DNA of 64,000 bases from Roseiarcus sp963779095 (GCA_963779095.1 CAVZWU010000012.1:124001-188000); one strand, 5' to 3'; positions 35,572 to 46,240 are shown, numbered from the stretch's first letter. Notes: generated by a model from the letters alone, not told the origin. Numbers and translations are program-made.

Positions 35572-36829
35572 TCATGCCGGCCACTTCATGCTGCACCCGC
35601 TTTCCGCGAGGGTTCCCGCGACCTCTGGCGCCGTTGACCACATTGCTGACCTTGAACAAATCATCCGGCGCCGTGCCCTTGGCCTGCGCCTCGCCGACGA
35701 ACAGCGACGCGAGAAGCTGATTCTGGCCGGCGCGATAGAACGCCGGGTTCGGCCCGAGCGCAACCTCGGGCGGCAGATGAAAGTCCTGCAGCGCCTTCGC
35801 CATGTCGAGGGCTTTCAGCGAATTGGCTTTCGCCGCGGCGAGCGCGCAGGTCCACACCGAGACGTAGCCGAACCAGGTGCGCGCGGTCGGCACGCGCCCG
35901 GTGCGCTTCTTGGTGGCCTCGACGAATTCAGCGACATGGGGCACGCCCGGCTGGTTCCAATACCATTCCATGACCCAGACGCCGATCCGAGCCTCCGGCG
36001 CCAGGCCTTCAAGGGGCTCCATCTCCTGCTGCGCGCCGGCCAGGTGCACTTTGTTCTGCAGTCCGAACTGCACCGCCTGCTTCAGCGCGTTCAGCATGTC
36101 GTCGCCTCCGAGCAGGAACATCACGACGTCGGGGTTCGCGGCCTGCGCCTTGATGAGATAGGAGGAGAAGTCCACCGTGCCGACCGGCGTCAGGTCGCCG
36201 CCCACTCTCTCGCCGCCAAGGGGAGCCGAGGCTCTCACCATTCCCGCCTCGAGCGTATGGCCGAAGGCGTAGTCTGCGGTGATATAGTAGAACTTCTTGC
36301 CGTAATCCTTGATCAGCGCGGCGGCGACGGCGTTCGCCTCCATCTGCGTGGTGTTGCAGACGCGGAACACGTTCCAGTGGCAGCTTGCGCCGGTGACCGC
36401 ATCGGTATGGCCGCCGGGGCAGATGTGGAGAATATTTTTTTCGTTCGAAACCTGGGCCATGGCGAGCGCCAGCGCGGAGTTCACGTTGCCCAGCAAAAAG
36501 TCGACGCCGTCGTTGTCGATCAATTTGCGCGCCTTCTGCACCGCGACTCCGGCGTCGCCGCTGGTCGAATCTTCGACGATGAGCTCGGCCGGACGGCCGA
36601 GTAGGCCGCCCTTGGCGTTGATCTCGTCGAGAGCCATCTGGCAGCCGACGAGTTCGTTCTTGCCCAACCCCGCGTAGGTGCCCGTCAGCGGATTGTCGAG
36701 TCCGATCTTGACGACCGCAGCGGCGCGTGCGGAGACGATGAACGGCGAAGCAATTTGTGCGCCAGCGAGCGCCAGTCCCGACTTGACCACCCCGCGACGG
36801 CTAATCCCGCACGAATTGGGGTTGACCAT
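35572..36829 (-). CDS. HAAT-type ABC transporter substrate-binding protein, paralogue 1 (apparent frameshift at C-terminus)
   Basis: Periplasmic type I binding protein for the livHMGF system, ~419 aa when corrected. N-terminal export signal with a twin-arginine (ISRRGVVKSGLALAG...SARA). The body has KIGLDNPLTGTYAG, LVEDSTSGDAG and VCNTTQMEANA. As read, the frame drifts after KVSNVVNGA at ~35625 and runs to 35507. One extra base restores EVAGTLAESGCSMKWPA with TGA at 35572, matching the ending of paralogue 2. Start at 36829 behind GGGAGGAGCC. Confidence 0.85.
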
Positions 36830-36922
36830 TGGCTCCTCCCAAATTGCAACCGCCGGCTTCAGCCGATTTTATCGGTTCACGCTTCAGCCGGCGCTCTGTC
36901 TCGCGGCGGTCTTATCGGACGC

Positions 36923-38182
36923 TCAGGTCGGCCAGGTCATCTTGCAGCCGCTCTCTTCGACCGTGCCAGCGACGTCGGCCCCATTGACGACCTTGGTGAC
37001 TTTGAACAGGTCGTCCGGCGCCGAGCCCTTGGCCTGCGCATTGCCGACGAAGAGCGAAGCGAGGAGCTGGTTCTGGCCGGCGCGATAAAAGGCCGGATTC
37101 GGCCCGAGCGCGATCTCTGGCGGCAGATGGAAGTCCTGCAGGGCCTTGGCCATGTCCACCGCCTTCAGCGATTTGGCGGCGGTGGCGGCGTGCGCGCAGG
37201 TCCAGACCGAGACATAGCCGAACCATGTGCGCGCGGTCGGCACGCGCCCGGTGCGCTTCTTGGTCGCCTCGACGAATTCGGCCACATGCGGCACGCCCGG
37301 CTGGTTCCAGTACCATTCCATGACCCAAGTGCCGATGCGCGCTTCCGGCGGCAGGCCCTCCAGCGGCTCCATCTCCTGCTGGGCGCCGGCGAGATGCACC
37401 TTGTTCTGCAGCCCGAACTGAACCGCCTGTTTCAGGGCGTTCAGCATGTCGTCGCCCTGGACAAGGAAGACGATGACGTCAGGGTTCGCCGCCTGCGCCT
37501 TGATGAGATAAGAGGAAAAGTCCACCGTGCCGAGCGGCGTCAGGTCGCCGCCCACTCTCTCGCCGCCAAGCTTGGCGATCGCTTTGACCATGCCGGCTTC
37601 GAGGGTATGGCCGAAGGCGTAGTCGGGCGTGATATAGTAGAACTTCTTGCCATAATCCTTGACCAGGGCGCCCGCGACCGCGTTCGCCTCCATCTCGGTG
37701 GTGTTGCAGACGCGAAACACGTTCCAGTGGCAGCTCTTGCCGGTGATGGCGTCGGTGTGGCCACCCGGCACAATGTGGAGCACGCCGTGTTCGTTCGACA
37801 CCTGCGCCATGGCGAGCGCGAGAGCCGAGTTCACGTTGCCGAGCAGGAAGTTGACCTTGTCGCCTTCGATGAGCTTGCGCGCTTTCTGCACAGCGGTGCC
37901 GGCGTCGCCGCTGGTCGAGTCCTCGACCAAAAGCTGAACTTGACGGCCCAGCACGCCGCCCTTGGCGTTGATCTCATCGAGCGCCATCTGGCAGCCGATG
38001 AGTTCGTTCTTGCCCGGGCCGGCGTAGGTGCCGGTCAGCGGATTGTCGAGGCCGATCTTGACCGTGTCGGCGGCCCGGGCCCGAATGACGAAGGGACTGG
38101 CGAATTGGGCGGCGGCGAGGGTCGCGCCCGTTGTGACGAATGTGCGGCGGTCGACGCTGGCGCGCCAATTGGACGTGGGCAA
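36923..38182 (-). CDS. HAAT-type ABC transporter substrate-binding protein, paralogue 2
   Basis: 419 aa from a TTG at 38182 with AGGGAGAGAAGC just upstream; the frame is open to 38269 but that extension is not signal-like. The signal peptide contains DRRTFVTTGATLAAAQFASP. The sequence closely matches paralogue 1 through the ligand-binding lobes (SCHWNVFRVCNTTEMEANA; YAFGHTLEAGMVKA), with differences concentrated in the signal peptide and a few surface loops. It lies 93 bases upstream of paralogue 1, so this is a tandem duplication within one operon. Confidence 0.87.
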   Translation of the reverse strand: MPTSNWRASVDRRTFVTTGATLAAAQFASPFVIRARAADTVKIGLDNPLTGTYAGPGKNELIGCQMALDEINAKGGVLGRQVQLLVEDSTSGDAGTAVQKARKLIEGDKVNFLLGNVNSALALAMAQVSNEHGVLHIVPGGHTDAITGKSCHWNVFRVCNTTEMEANAVAGALVKDYGKKFYYITPDYAFGHTLEAGMVKAIAKLGGERVGGDLTPLGTVDFSSYLIKAQAANPDVIVFLVQGDDMLNALKQAVQFGLQNKVHLAGAQQEMEPLEGLPPEARIGTWVMEWYWNQPGVPHVAEFVEATKKRTGRVPTARTWFGYVSVWTCAHAATAAKSLKAVDMAKALQDFHLPPEIALGPNPAFYRAGQNQLLASLFVGNAQAKGSAPDDLFKVTKVVNGADVAGTVEESGCKMTWPT

Positions 38183-38411
38183 GCTTCTCTCCCTTGTTCG
38201 GATGGTTGTCGCTCGGGCCCGGCGCAAGCGCCTGCCTGACGATCCTGCGGTTTCTCGATCGTGCAGCACTTTCGTCGATGCGCGCTCAGGCCGTCAAGCC
38301 AAGAGGCGCAATTAGCGATCCTACCCATTAGTCCAATATCACTCAATCCAACAGGTGAACAAGGCCTGAGGCTAGCGCCTCCGCCCGCGATTGAACGAGA
38401 GACGGCCGGCC

Positions 38412-38843
38412 TCACAGCCTGCATTTTAGATAGGTCGTGTCGAGCGACGTGTCTCCCGTCGGACTGTAGACGATCTCGGCGCCGTTGCGGATCTTGAAGT
38501 GGACAGTTTCCGAGCGGAAGCTGATCGAGTCCTGACAATCAAGCGACGCGACGACGCCATTCTTGTCGCGCCCCACGCTGACGATCCGGCACACGCCGGT
38601 CGGGGAGCGGATTTGGCTGGGCTCGATGATGACAGCCTGAGCGAACTGGTCCACCGGTCGCCGGTAGGTCAGCGCGCCGCCGCTCCTGACAAACAACTTT
38701 TGGCAATCGGCGGCTGAGGAAGCCCAGGCGCCCAAAAGGCGCGGGTCGAGCGCGGCCGCGAGGCCGGCGCTTGGAGCCGCCGCGGTAAATCCCAGGACAA
38801 GCGCAAGAACGGCGCGCCTGACCTGCGGCTGGAGGCCCGCCAT
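38412..38843 (-). CDS. Small exported protein, unknown function
   Basis: 143 aa from ATG 38843 (GAGAGGCG upstream), 11 codons shorter than the longest frame. Signal peptide residues ~1-30 ending GLAAA, then a mature ~115-residue domain beginning LDPRLLGAWASSAADCQKLFVRSGG with four cysteines, and a C-terminal LDTTYLKCRL. The 'LLGAWAxxxxDC..F' opening is seen in small alphaproteobacterial periplasmic proteins. No function is assignable. Confidence 0.6.
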   Translation of the reverse strand: MAGLQPQVRRAVLALVLGFTAAAPSAGLAAALDPRLLGAWASSAADCQKLFVRSGGALTYRRPVDQFAQAVIIEPSQIRSPTGVCRIVSVGRDKNGVVASLDCQDSISFRSETVHFKIRNGAEIVYSPTGDTSLDTTYLKCRL

Positions 38844-38961
38844 TCGCCTCTCTGCTCGTGAAAAACGACAGTCCAATTGCGCCTCCCCTCTGCACGCAAA
38901 CCGAGCGCGCTCGCTTCCGAGGCGGCGTTTCTATTCTGACCGTGCTCGAGCAACCATACGC

Positions 38962-39300
38962 CTAGAATACAGGTTCGCCCAGCGCGATCTCGGCCAAGGG
39001 CGACAGCAAGACGACGTCGGAGCGCGCATTCTTCGCCCCGAGGATCAACACTTCGGACTGAAAGCCGGCGATGTTGCGCGGCGGCATGTTGACGACGCAG
39101 ACGACCAGCCGGCCCATAAGCTCGTCCTCGGAATAGCTGGTGATCTGGGCGCTCGACCATTTGCGCCCGAGCGGGCCGAAGTTGACTTCGACCTTGTAGG
39201 AAGGATTGCGCGCGCGCTTGAACGGCTTGACTGTGACAATGCGCCCGACGCGCATGTCGACCTTTGCGAAATCGTCGTAGACGATCGGCGGCTTTTCCAT
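38962..39300 (-). CDS. csaA: CsaA-like tRNA-binding (EMAP/OB-fold) protein
   Basis: 112 aa, the length of CsaA, a dimeric OB-fold protein that binds tRNA and has been described as an export-related chaperone. Motifs: FAKVDMRVGRIVTVKPF, SAQITSYSEDELMGRLVVCVVNMPPR and FQSEVLILGA. Its ATG overlaps the TGA of the upstream HAD gene (39298-39302), so they are co-translated. Confidence 0.88.
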   Translation of the reverse strand: MEKPPIVYDDFAKVDMRVGRIVTVKPFKRARNPSYKVEVNFGPLGRKWSSAQITSYSEDELMGRLVVCVVNMPPRNIAGFQSEVLILGAKNARSDVVLLSPLAEIALGEPVF

Positions 39301-40064
39301 CAGGCCTTCAGCGCTTCCTGATGCGCGCTGACCAAAGCTGCCAGACTCTCGAAGCGAAAATCATAATCGGGCGTTTGCGCCGTCGCCATGGCTGCGCCCG
39401 AGCCCTGCTCACCGTGGCGCCGATGAATCCAGCACGACGCGAGCCCGATCTCGTTCGCGACCGCGTGATCATGGAACAGGCTCTCGGCGGTGTGCAGGAT
39501 CTGGCTCTTGTCGATCCCGAGCGTCTTCAGCTTGGCGAGCATATAGTCGAAATTGCGGGGCGAGGGCTTGTAGGAGCCGCAGTCCTCGGCCGTATAGACC
39601 GCATCGAAATCGACGCCGAGCTTTTCGTTGCTGAAGGAAAAGCTTTCGTTGTCGACGTTCGACAGAATAGCCAGCTTATAATGCCGCTTCAGGTACTGCA
39701 GCGCGGCGGCGGTGTCGGCGAACGCCGGCCAGTTCCGGATCGACCGGCCATAAGCGACGCAGTCGGTCCAGCTCGTTGCGACTCCCCATTCCTCGGCGAG
39801 GCGGCGATAGACGGTCGCGAGCAGATCTCGATAGAGCTTCGAAGGCGTCTGGACCTGTTGCGCGGATTCATGGCGCGCATGCGCTTCGAGGATTTCGTCG
39901 CGGTTGAGTGGCCGCGGCGCCTCGCTGGTCAGCGGCTTCAGCGCCTCGATCATCCCCGATTCCCAGTCGATCAGCGTCCCGTAGCAATCGAAGGTCAGGG
40001 CCTTGAAGTCGGTGAGCCTGGCGGCCGGCCCGCCGCTCGATGCTGAAGATTTGGAGGATGTCAT
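39300..40064 (-). CDS. HAD-superfamily hydrolase, haloacid dehalogenase type II-like
   Basis: 254 aa from MTSSKSSASSG at 40064. Motif I ALTFDCYGTLIDWE (nucleophile Asp), motif II LAILSNVDNESF, motif III with Lys in GSYKPSPRNFDYML and motif IV. Type II haloacid dehalogenases and related phosphatases share this layout, so either activity is possible. The start lies 9 bases from the tRNA 3' fragment at 40073; the open frame continues into that fragment, which is why the longer start is rejected. Confidence 0.8.
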   Translation of the reverse strand: MTSSKSSASSGGPAARLTDFKALTFDCYGTLIDWESGMIEALKPLTSEAPRPLNRDEILEAHARHESAQQVQTPSKLYRDLLATVYRRLAEEWGVATSWTDCVAYGRSIRNWPAFADTAAALQYLKRHYKLAILSNVDNESFSFSNEKLGVDFDAVYTAEDCGSYKPSPRNFDYMLAKLKTLGIDKSQILHTAESLFHDHAVANEIGLASCWIHRRHGEQGSGAAMATAQTPDYDFRFESLAALVSAHQEALKA

Positions 40065-40070
40065 TGGATG

Positions 40071-40103
<33 letters not shown>

Positions 40104-40277
40104 CTCTTCAATGCCATTGTCATGGACCGACATTGCTCAAGACCTCCATTCGTCACCTGAGATTACTAAAGCCCTTTGAAATTAACGTTTTTTGGCTTAT
40201 CTTCATTTCCAGTCATTCCCCGTCTTCACTTTTTGGTGGCGACTTTGGTGACGATTTTAACCGGGATCTTCTCTGTG

Positions 40278-41623
40278 ATGAAGCTAACGAAGCGTTCGGT
40301 TGATGCCCTCTTCCCTCACCAGAAGCAATATCTCGAATACGACACGGAACTGAAGGGGTTTGGCGCCGCTATTTATCCATCGGGCACCAAATCATGGGTT
40401 TGCGAGTACCGGCCGCACGGCGGCGGGCGTGGCGTCGCGAAAAAAGCGAGTGACGCTTGGCAAGACTTCTCAATTGACGCCCGATCAGGCGCGCAAGGCC
40501 GCCGCCGACATGTTGGCCGCTGTGCGGCTGGGTGGAGACCCCGCGCAGGAGAAGTCGGAGCGTCGGGCCTCTGTGACAGTCGGCGAGCTGATCGACCTCT
40601 TCGACGCGCAATATGTCGGGCCGATGCTTAAGCCAGGAACCGCGGTAAGCTATCGGATAGCCCTCGAAGAGCTTCGCGGCGCGCACGGCAGAGCTGAAGG
40701 CGACAGCTTTAATCCGCGCACACGTCGCGACCTTGCATTTCCGCATGGCCGATCGTCCCTACGCTGCCAATCGCGCCGTCGCTGTCTGGTCAAAGGCTTT
40801 TGCATGGGCGGCTGGCGCGGGCTTGGTTCCCGAGGGGCAGAACCCAGCGAAGAACATCAAGAAATATCGCGAGCAAGGGCGAGAGCGCTTTTTGACAAGC
40901 GAAGAACTGGCGCGGCTCGGCGAAGCGTTGCGGGAAGGCGAGACGGTTGGGCTGCCCTATTCCGTTGATGAAACCAAGCCGACAGCCAAGCACGCCGCGA
41001 AGGCCGACCATCGGCGCGTCAAACTTGACCGATATGCTGCAGCAGCACTTCGGCTCTTCGTCCTCACTGGCGCTCGACTTCGCGAAATTCTTCACGCCAA
41101 ATGGGAGCAAATCGACCTCGAGCGCGGACTGATTTTCCTAGCCGACAGCAAAACGGGCAAGAAGCCACTCTACCTCTCAGCCGCTGCCCAAAAGGTGCTA
41201 GCAGACGTTCCGCGGGTCGAAGGCAACCCGCATGTGATTGCTGGAGCGAAGGATGGCGCGCCGCGGGCCGACCTCAAGAAGCCATGGGCTGCTGTGAGCC
41301 GGGCCGCCGGTTTGGAGGGCGTCCGCATTCACGACCTGCGCCACTCGTTTGCTTCGTTCGGCGCCGGCGCGTCTCTCGGTTTGCCGATCATCGGGAAGCT
41401 GCTCGGTCACTCGCAGCCGGCGACGACCGCAAGGTATGCGCATTTGGACGCGGACCCAATGCGCCGCGCGGCGAACACGATTGGCGCGACAATTTCGGCT
41501 GCGCTGGGCGGTCACACCGAAGCCAATGTTGCGGCGATCGGGAAGCCTCGGCATTTTGATCGCGCCACAAGCGGCAATTGGAATGCGCGACGACTTGCGG
41601 CCCTACCAATTGCCCGATCCTAA
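40278..41623 (+). pseudogene. P4-type tyrosine recombinase/integrase (two apparent frameshifts)
   Basis: ~447 aa when joined. N-terminal arm-binding domain MKLTKRSVDALFPHQKQYLEYDTELKGFGAAIYPSG; core-binding domain from about 40540; catalytic domain with LTGARLREILHAKWEQID (Arg I), IHDLRHSFAS (HxxR) and LGHSQPATTARYAHL (His, Tyr). Break 1 is in the A6 run at 40440-40445 (VAKK then RVTLGKTSQLTPDQARKAAADML). Break 2 is at about 40680-40695 (EELRG then AELKATALIRAHVATLHFRMADRPYA). All catalytic residues are present. It lies beside a tRNA fragment, as expected of an island integrase. Confidence 0.8.
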
Positions 41624-41873
41624 CCCATTCGCGAAGCGCACGAATGTCTAGTTTAGCCACCTCTTTGGTTGGGCGAGGTGAGACAACGCCGCGCGGCTGT
41701 CGGACATTTCCCAGGGCAACATCTACCAAGTCGCAAGTCGCCGCGCCTACCTGCCCTCGTGTTAGATGGACTGTTTTCTGTGCATGAAAACCCAGGGCAA
41801 TGTCTGTCACAAATAATCTGCGTTTTTGACTTAGCGCGGGTTACAAGATCACCGAAGCTGCGGAATTGACCCG

Positions 41874-42905
41874 ATGCTTCACCTTCTTATCGACACCTGC
41901 GTATGGATCGATCTCGCGAAGGATTACCGCGAGCAACCCGTTATCAGTGCGCTCGAGGATTTGATTGCCGCGCGGCAGATCCAGTTGGTCGTTCCGCAGG
42001 TCGTCCTGGACGAATTCAGCCGAAATAAAGGGCGGGTGATCGAGGACGCCAGGCGCAGCCTGCAATCGCATTTTCGATTGGTGCGCGAGGCGGTGAACCG
42101 CTTTGGAGAGGATGAGTATCGCTCGGCCGCCCTGGCGGCATTGAACGAGGTGGACCACAAGAACTTCATTGGAGATGAGTCGGTGATCGTTTCCGTCGAG
42201 AAGATCGAAAAGCTCCTGACCGCTCAGCTGGCGCTGGCAACGACAGATGCGATCAAGTGCTCCGTCACCGAACGGGCGCTTGCCGGCCTAGCCCCTTATC
42301 ACCGCGCTAAAACCAGCGTCGCCGACGCGATCCTGATCGAAGTCTAAGCCGACATGGTCAAGGATCGGAAAAGCAAGACGAAGCGCTTTGCCTTCGTCAC
42401 TCACAACAGCAAAGACTTTAGCGAGCCGCACGGGGATCGCCGGAAGCCGCATCCGGACCTTTCCAGCCTGTTCGGGGCCCCGAGATCAACTTACTGGGGT
42501 TCGCTTGTGGATTTCATAAAGGACCTGGATTCCGATCTGCTGGCCGACCACGATAGCGAATTCAACCTATCGCAGCAGCCGCGCCGCTTGTCCGAAATCC
42601 TAGAGGCGGAGCACTTGCTGTCTCGGCAGGTCTGGTACAATCGACACTGGAATCTCCGTACTGAAATCGAAGAGGGCAAGCATCAGGTCGTACTGGAGAA
42701 AGAATATTCTCGCACCCCATATTTGCCTGACCAGACTCTGGAGACTGTTTGGGTAAAGGCTTTGAAGGCGGCTAAGAAAACTGAGGAAGAAGTCGGCCTG
42801 GAGAACCTAGGACCGTGGGACGATTTCGAATGGGGAATGCTTAATGGTAAGCTGTCTGCCCTCCGATGTGTCCTCGGCGATGATTGGGACATGCTAGATA
42901 CTTAA
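41874..42905 (+). pseudogene. PIN-domain protein split by an in-frame stop
   Basis: 343 codons in one frame interrupted by a single TAA at 42345-42347. First part (157 aa): LLIDTCVWIDLAK (first PIN Asp), VVPQVVLDEF (second acidic), VADAILIEV. Second part (ATG at 42354): MVKDRKSKTKRFAFVTHNSKDFSEPHGD, which supplies the third acidic cluster, then a ~150-residue extension. Six codons separate the parts and the frame is the same, so one codon (probably Tyr) has become a stop. PIN proteins of this longer type are nucleases of unknown target found on islands. The second part could restart by itself at 42354. Confidence 0.65.
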
Positions 42906-43002
42906 TGGATCGTGCGCAAAGGCGCGGTTTATTCTGGAAAATGCCCGTATGCATGATCCGTTGCCCGTGCGGCGGCAGCTGGCAGCTGGCACTGAGAGAC
43001 AA

Positions 43003-43139
43003 AGATCGGCAGCCACAAATTCCGGGCGACGGGCGTCACAGCCTATCTCAAGAACGGCGGGGCGTTAGATAAGGCGGCCGCCATGGCGGAGTCGAGCGCG
43101 TCGCAATTTGAGTTCCGCGCCGACTGCCGTCACTTCTGA
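43003..43139 (+). pseudogene. Integrase C-terminal remnant
   Basis: About 45 codons reading KIGSHKFRATGV, TAYLKNGGALDKAAAMA and ending at TGA 43137. SHKFRATGVTAYL followed by LKNGG is the HxxR-containing stretch of XerC/D-like integrases; the catalytic Tyr region is lost. It is too short and degraded to act. It lies convergent with the next, also broken, integrase. Confidence 0.55.
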
Positions 43140-44220
43140 GCGCCGCCCAAGCTCTCGAGCAGCTCGCGCGCAAGCGACACCGCCGCCGCGTCCGCCGTCC
43201 CCCTCTTGCCCAAGCCCCGGATCAAGTGACCCTGGCGCTCGGCCGGAATCTCCGCGTAGTGCATCTCGGTGGTCTTGATCGACGAATGGCCGAGGTTCTG
43301 GCTGAACGCCTTGTGATCCTCGAGCGTCGCGCAAATCGTCTGCCCGTGTCGCGTCAGCGCGTGGCGAAACGAATGCGGATTGAAATAAGGGACGCCGACC
43401 GCCTCGAAGGCCTTGCGGAAGATCGCGCGGATGGGAGCCGAGGTCCGCCATCCCACTCGCTCGAGGCCGTTCACCTGAAACCGCCGATCAGTACCGCTGA
43501 CGACCCGCGTCCTCGGGAATAGCGGATCGTCCGGCCCCCAAAGCAGAACCTCCTTAAGATGCCGGACCCAGCCCTCGACGATTTCCCGGATGTCGTCGCC
43601 CACCGGAACGAAATAGGTCGGGAACGACTTCGAGAACTTGGTCCGCACCTGCCGCGCGTCCTGCTGAATGAGCGCGGCGTCGAGGTTCACGTGCCTGAGA
43701 CGAAGCGACGCGAGGGCGTTGTCTCGCGCGCCAGTCAAGAGCGCGAGCGCAACCAGGGCGCGATCGCGCTTTTCGATCTCAGTCCCGCTCGGCATGCTGA
43801 GCGTCACGTGCCGGATCTGCTCAATGGACGGAACCGGCCGTCCCCGTGCGGTCTTCGCTATGGCCGTGTCCTTTAGCGAGAGAGCGAAATATTCCGCATC
43901 CACGCATGTGAATTTCGATTTAAATCCATGCTGCTGAGACAGCCAGGTGAAGAACGCCTTGAGTGCGTTCAAAGTCGAAAGCAGTGTCGCCTTGCCAGCG
44001 GTTCACCAGTCCGTTCGCTGACCTCGGGAAAGGTCAGCCGTGAAGCCGATCGCCTGCTCCTTGCGAAAGGTCTTGAAGTCCTTGTTGCGCGTATAGCTTT
44101 CGAAGCGGCTCAGAGCCTTTGCGACTGCGTCGGTCGACGCCTCCTTTGGCGACCAGGGCCTTTCAAATGGGCGAAATAGTCGCGCTTGACGCGGACGTTC
44201 TCAGCGTTGCTTCTGCTCAT
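43130..44220 (-). pseudogene. Tyrosine recombinase with disrupted N-terminus
   Basis: The intact catalytic part (43130-43972, 280 aa) has LLTGARDNALASLRLRHV (Arg I), NPHSFRHALTRHG (HxxR) and LGHSSIKTTEMHYAEIP (His, Tyr). The N-terminal SAM-like domain starts with MSRSNAENVRVKRDYFAHLK at 44220. It is spread over three frames, with pieces DAVAKALSRFESYTRNKDFKTFRKEQAIGFTADLS, SERTGEPLA and ATLLSTLNALKAF, so at least three indels lie between 43960 and 44165. Either a decaying gene or sequence error. Family: phage-type site-specific integrase. Confidence 0.7.
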
Positions 44221-44311
44221 GGGTCACCATCACCTTTCAAGTCACAATCCACGAAAGGGCGGCTCATCTCCCTTGTACGTGCCGATGGCTCCGTGAACGT
44301 AATACCAAAGG

Positions 44312-44894
44312 TCATAGCGGCTGACCGACGTGAGCCCATTCGCGCATTCCGATGGAGGTGATGGTTTGAGGCTGGGCGATCAGGTTTCGCCAGGCGGCGC
44401 AGGCGGCGTCGACGATGGCGTCGTAGTTTTCGAAGACGGTGTTTGAGAGCCAGTTCTGGCGGAGATATTGCCAGACGTTCCCGACCGGGTTGAGTTCCGG
44501 GGCGCGGGACGGCAGGAAGATCGGCGTGATGTTGTCGGGCACGTCGAGCTTGCCCGGAGTGTGCCATCCGGCTCTGTCGAGCAGCAGGACGGCATGAGCC
44601 CCTGCAGCGACGTTGCGCGAGATTTCGTCGAGATGGAGTTGCATCATGTCGGTGTCGGCATAGGGCAAGGCGAGCGCGGCGCCGACGCCGCGGGCGGGGC
44701 AGATCGCGCCGAACAGATAGACGTTGTCATAGCGCTGGTCGGCGGGCTGGCGGGGTCTCGTTCCGCGCCGGGCCCACAGCCGAACCTGGCCGTTCTTCTG
44801 GCCGATCCGGGCTTCGCCCTCAAACCAGATTTCCACCGGCGTCGTCTCCGGCAGTCCTTCGAGATGAGCACGTCACACGCGCGCGGGAAGTTTT
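44312..44894 (-). pseudogene. IS630 transposase, C-terminal half (interrupted gene)
   Basis: DDE half of an IS630-family transposase: EIWFEGEARIGQKNGQVRLWARRGTRP (first catalytic Asp position occupied by EGEAR, usually DEAR), LLLDRAGWHTPGKL (second Asp) and PSRAPELNPVGNVWQYLR (Glu). It is joined on its upstream side to the IS110 insertion at ~44895. The minus-strand sequence AAAACTTCCC next to the junction continues the reading of the N-terminal half at 46259-46747. A frame change lies in the cgcgcgcg tract at 44877-44884. Confidence 0.8.
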
Positions 44895-44957
44895 ATGGAA
44901 TGGCCCGCCCCTCCTTCCGGCGTCGTAGGCTCGCCGGCGAATCAGGAGGAGGAAGGG

Positions 44958-45993
44958 ATGGATATCTCTGTGCTTGGCGTCGACCTCGGCAAGAACGTCT
45001 GCAGCGTGGTTGGGTTGGATGCGTTCGGCGCGGTTGTGATGCGTCGCAAGGTACGGCGCGAGACACTGATTGCTCTGGCGGAGAAGCTTCCTCCGTGCGT
45101 TGTCGGGATGGAGGCCTGCTGCGGGGCTCATCATCTCGGCCGCGTGTTCACCGCCCACGGCCACGATGTCCGGCTGATGTCGCCCGAATATGTTCGGCCC
45201 TACATCAAGGCGCAGAAGAACGACGATCGCGACGCCGAGGGGATCGCGGAAGCGGCGACGCGGCCGACGATGCGTTTTGTCGAACTGAAGAGCCAGGACC
45301 AACTCGACATGCAGACGCTTCATCGATCGCGAGACCGGTTGGTCGGGGAGCGGACAGCTCTGATCAATCAGTTGCGCGCCATTCTGCTGGAGCGAGGAAT
45401 GGTCGCGCCGCAGGGCAAACGGAAGCTCGAGCAGTTCCTGGGCGTGCTGATGGATGAGCAGGGCGGAGCGGGATTGAGTTTGCGGATGATCGTGCTCGTC
45501 GGCGACGCTCGCGCGCAATGGGCGGAACTCGATCGACGGATCTCTGCGTTCGACGCCGAGTTCGTCCGCTGGGTGAAGGAGAACGAAGAGGCTCGGTCGG
45601 CTGACGACAATCCCTGGCGTCGGCCCGATCGTCGCATCCGCCCTTGTCGCCGCCGTCGGTCGGGCGGAAAGCTTCGACCGCGGGCGCGATCTCGCCGCGT
45701 GGCTCGGCCTGGTTCCCCGTCAGTTCACAACTGGCGGCAAGCCGAAGCTGCTCGGGATCAGCAAGCGCGGCAACAAATACCTGCGTAGGCAGCTGATCCA
45801 TGGAGCGCGTGCGGCTCTGCCCTATGTGGCTGAGCGCGACACGCCGCTCGGCCGTTGGGCAAAAGAGCTGATGAGCAGGGCTCATCGCAATGTTGCGGTC
45901 GTCGCCTTCGCCAACAAGCTGGCGAGAATTGCTTGGGCGGTGCTGCGGCGCGGAGAACGGTTCGCCGTCACAGAAATGCCGGTAGTGGCATAG
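44958..45993 (+). pseudogene. IS110-family transposase (apparent frameshift)
   Basis: ~344 aa when joined, start ATG 44958 behind AGGAGGAAGG. DEDD RuvC-like domain: VLGVDLGKNVCSVVG (Asp), VVGMEACCGAHH (Glu) and KNDDRDAEGIAEA (Asp pair). After ENEEAR at ~45595 the frame changes and continues LTTIPGVGPIVASALVAAVGRAESF...DLAAWLGLVPRQFTTGGKPKLLGISKRGNKYLRRQLIHGARAALPY, the Transposase_20 domain with its conserved Ser/Gly region, to TAG at 45991. A one-base indel in ctcggtcggctg would join them. Confidence 0.85.
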
Positions 45994-46240
45994 AGCTCGG
46001 CCGGTCGCGCTCAAAGCGTCCATCGGTCAATACGGGGTTTGCGAGAGGGTAACGACGGGATGGCCTGACAGTCGAACGGCGCTCCGGAAGCCTGGTTTAA
46101 AAAACGGCGCGGTCTGACGCCGGGAGTTTTATGAGGACCGGAGCGCGCGTATCTCCATCATGGTCGGAGGAAGCTCCTCGAGGCCGGATACGTTGAAGCA
46201 GACTGGATCAGCAGCCAATCTCGACAACCCCCTTGCAGAC
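45994..46240 (+). ncRNA. Candidate seekRNA/bridge-RNA region of the IS1111-like element
   Basis: Non-coding 3' region of the element, where IS1111-group members are known to encode the guide RNA that directs insertion. ggtttaaaaaacggcgcgg (46094-46112) resembles the right junction ggtttttaaacgcg (46255-46268). cgggagttttatgagga (46121-46137) resembles the left junction cgggaagttttatggaa (44884-44900). The two words are 8 bases apart and could form part of a loop. The role is inferred; I cannot fold the RNA here. Confidence 0.4.
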
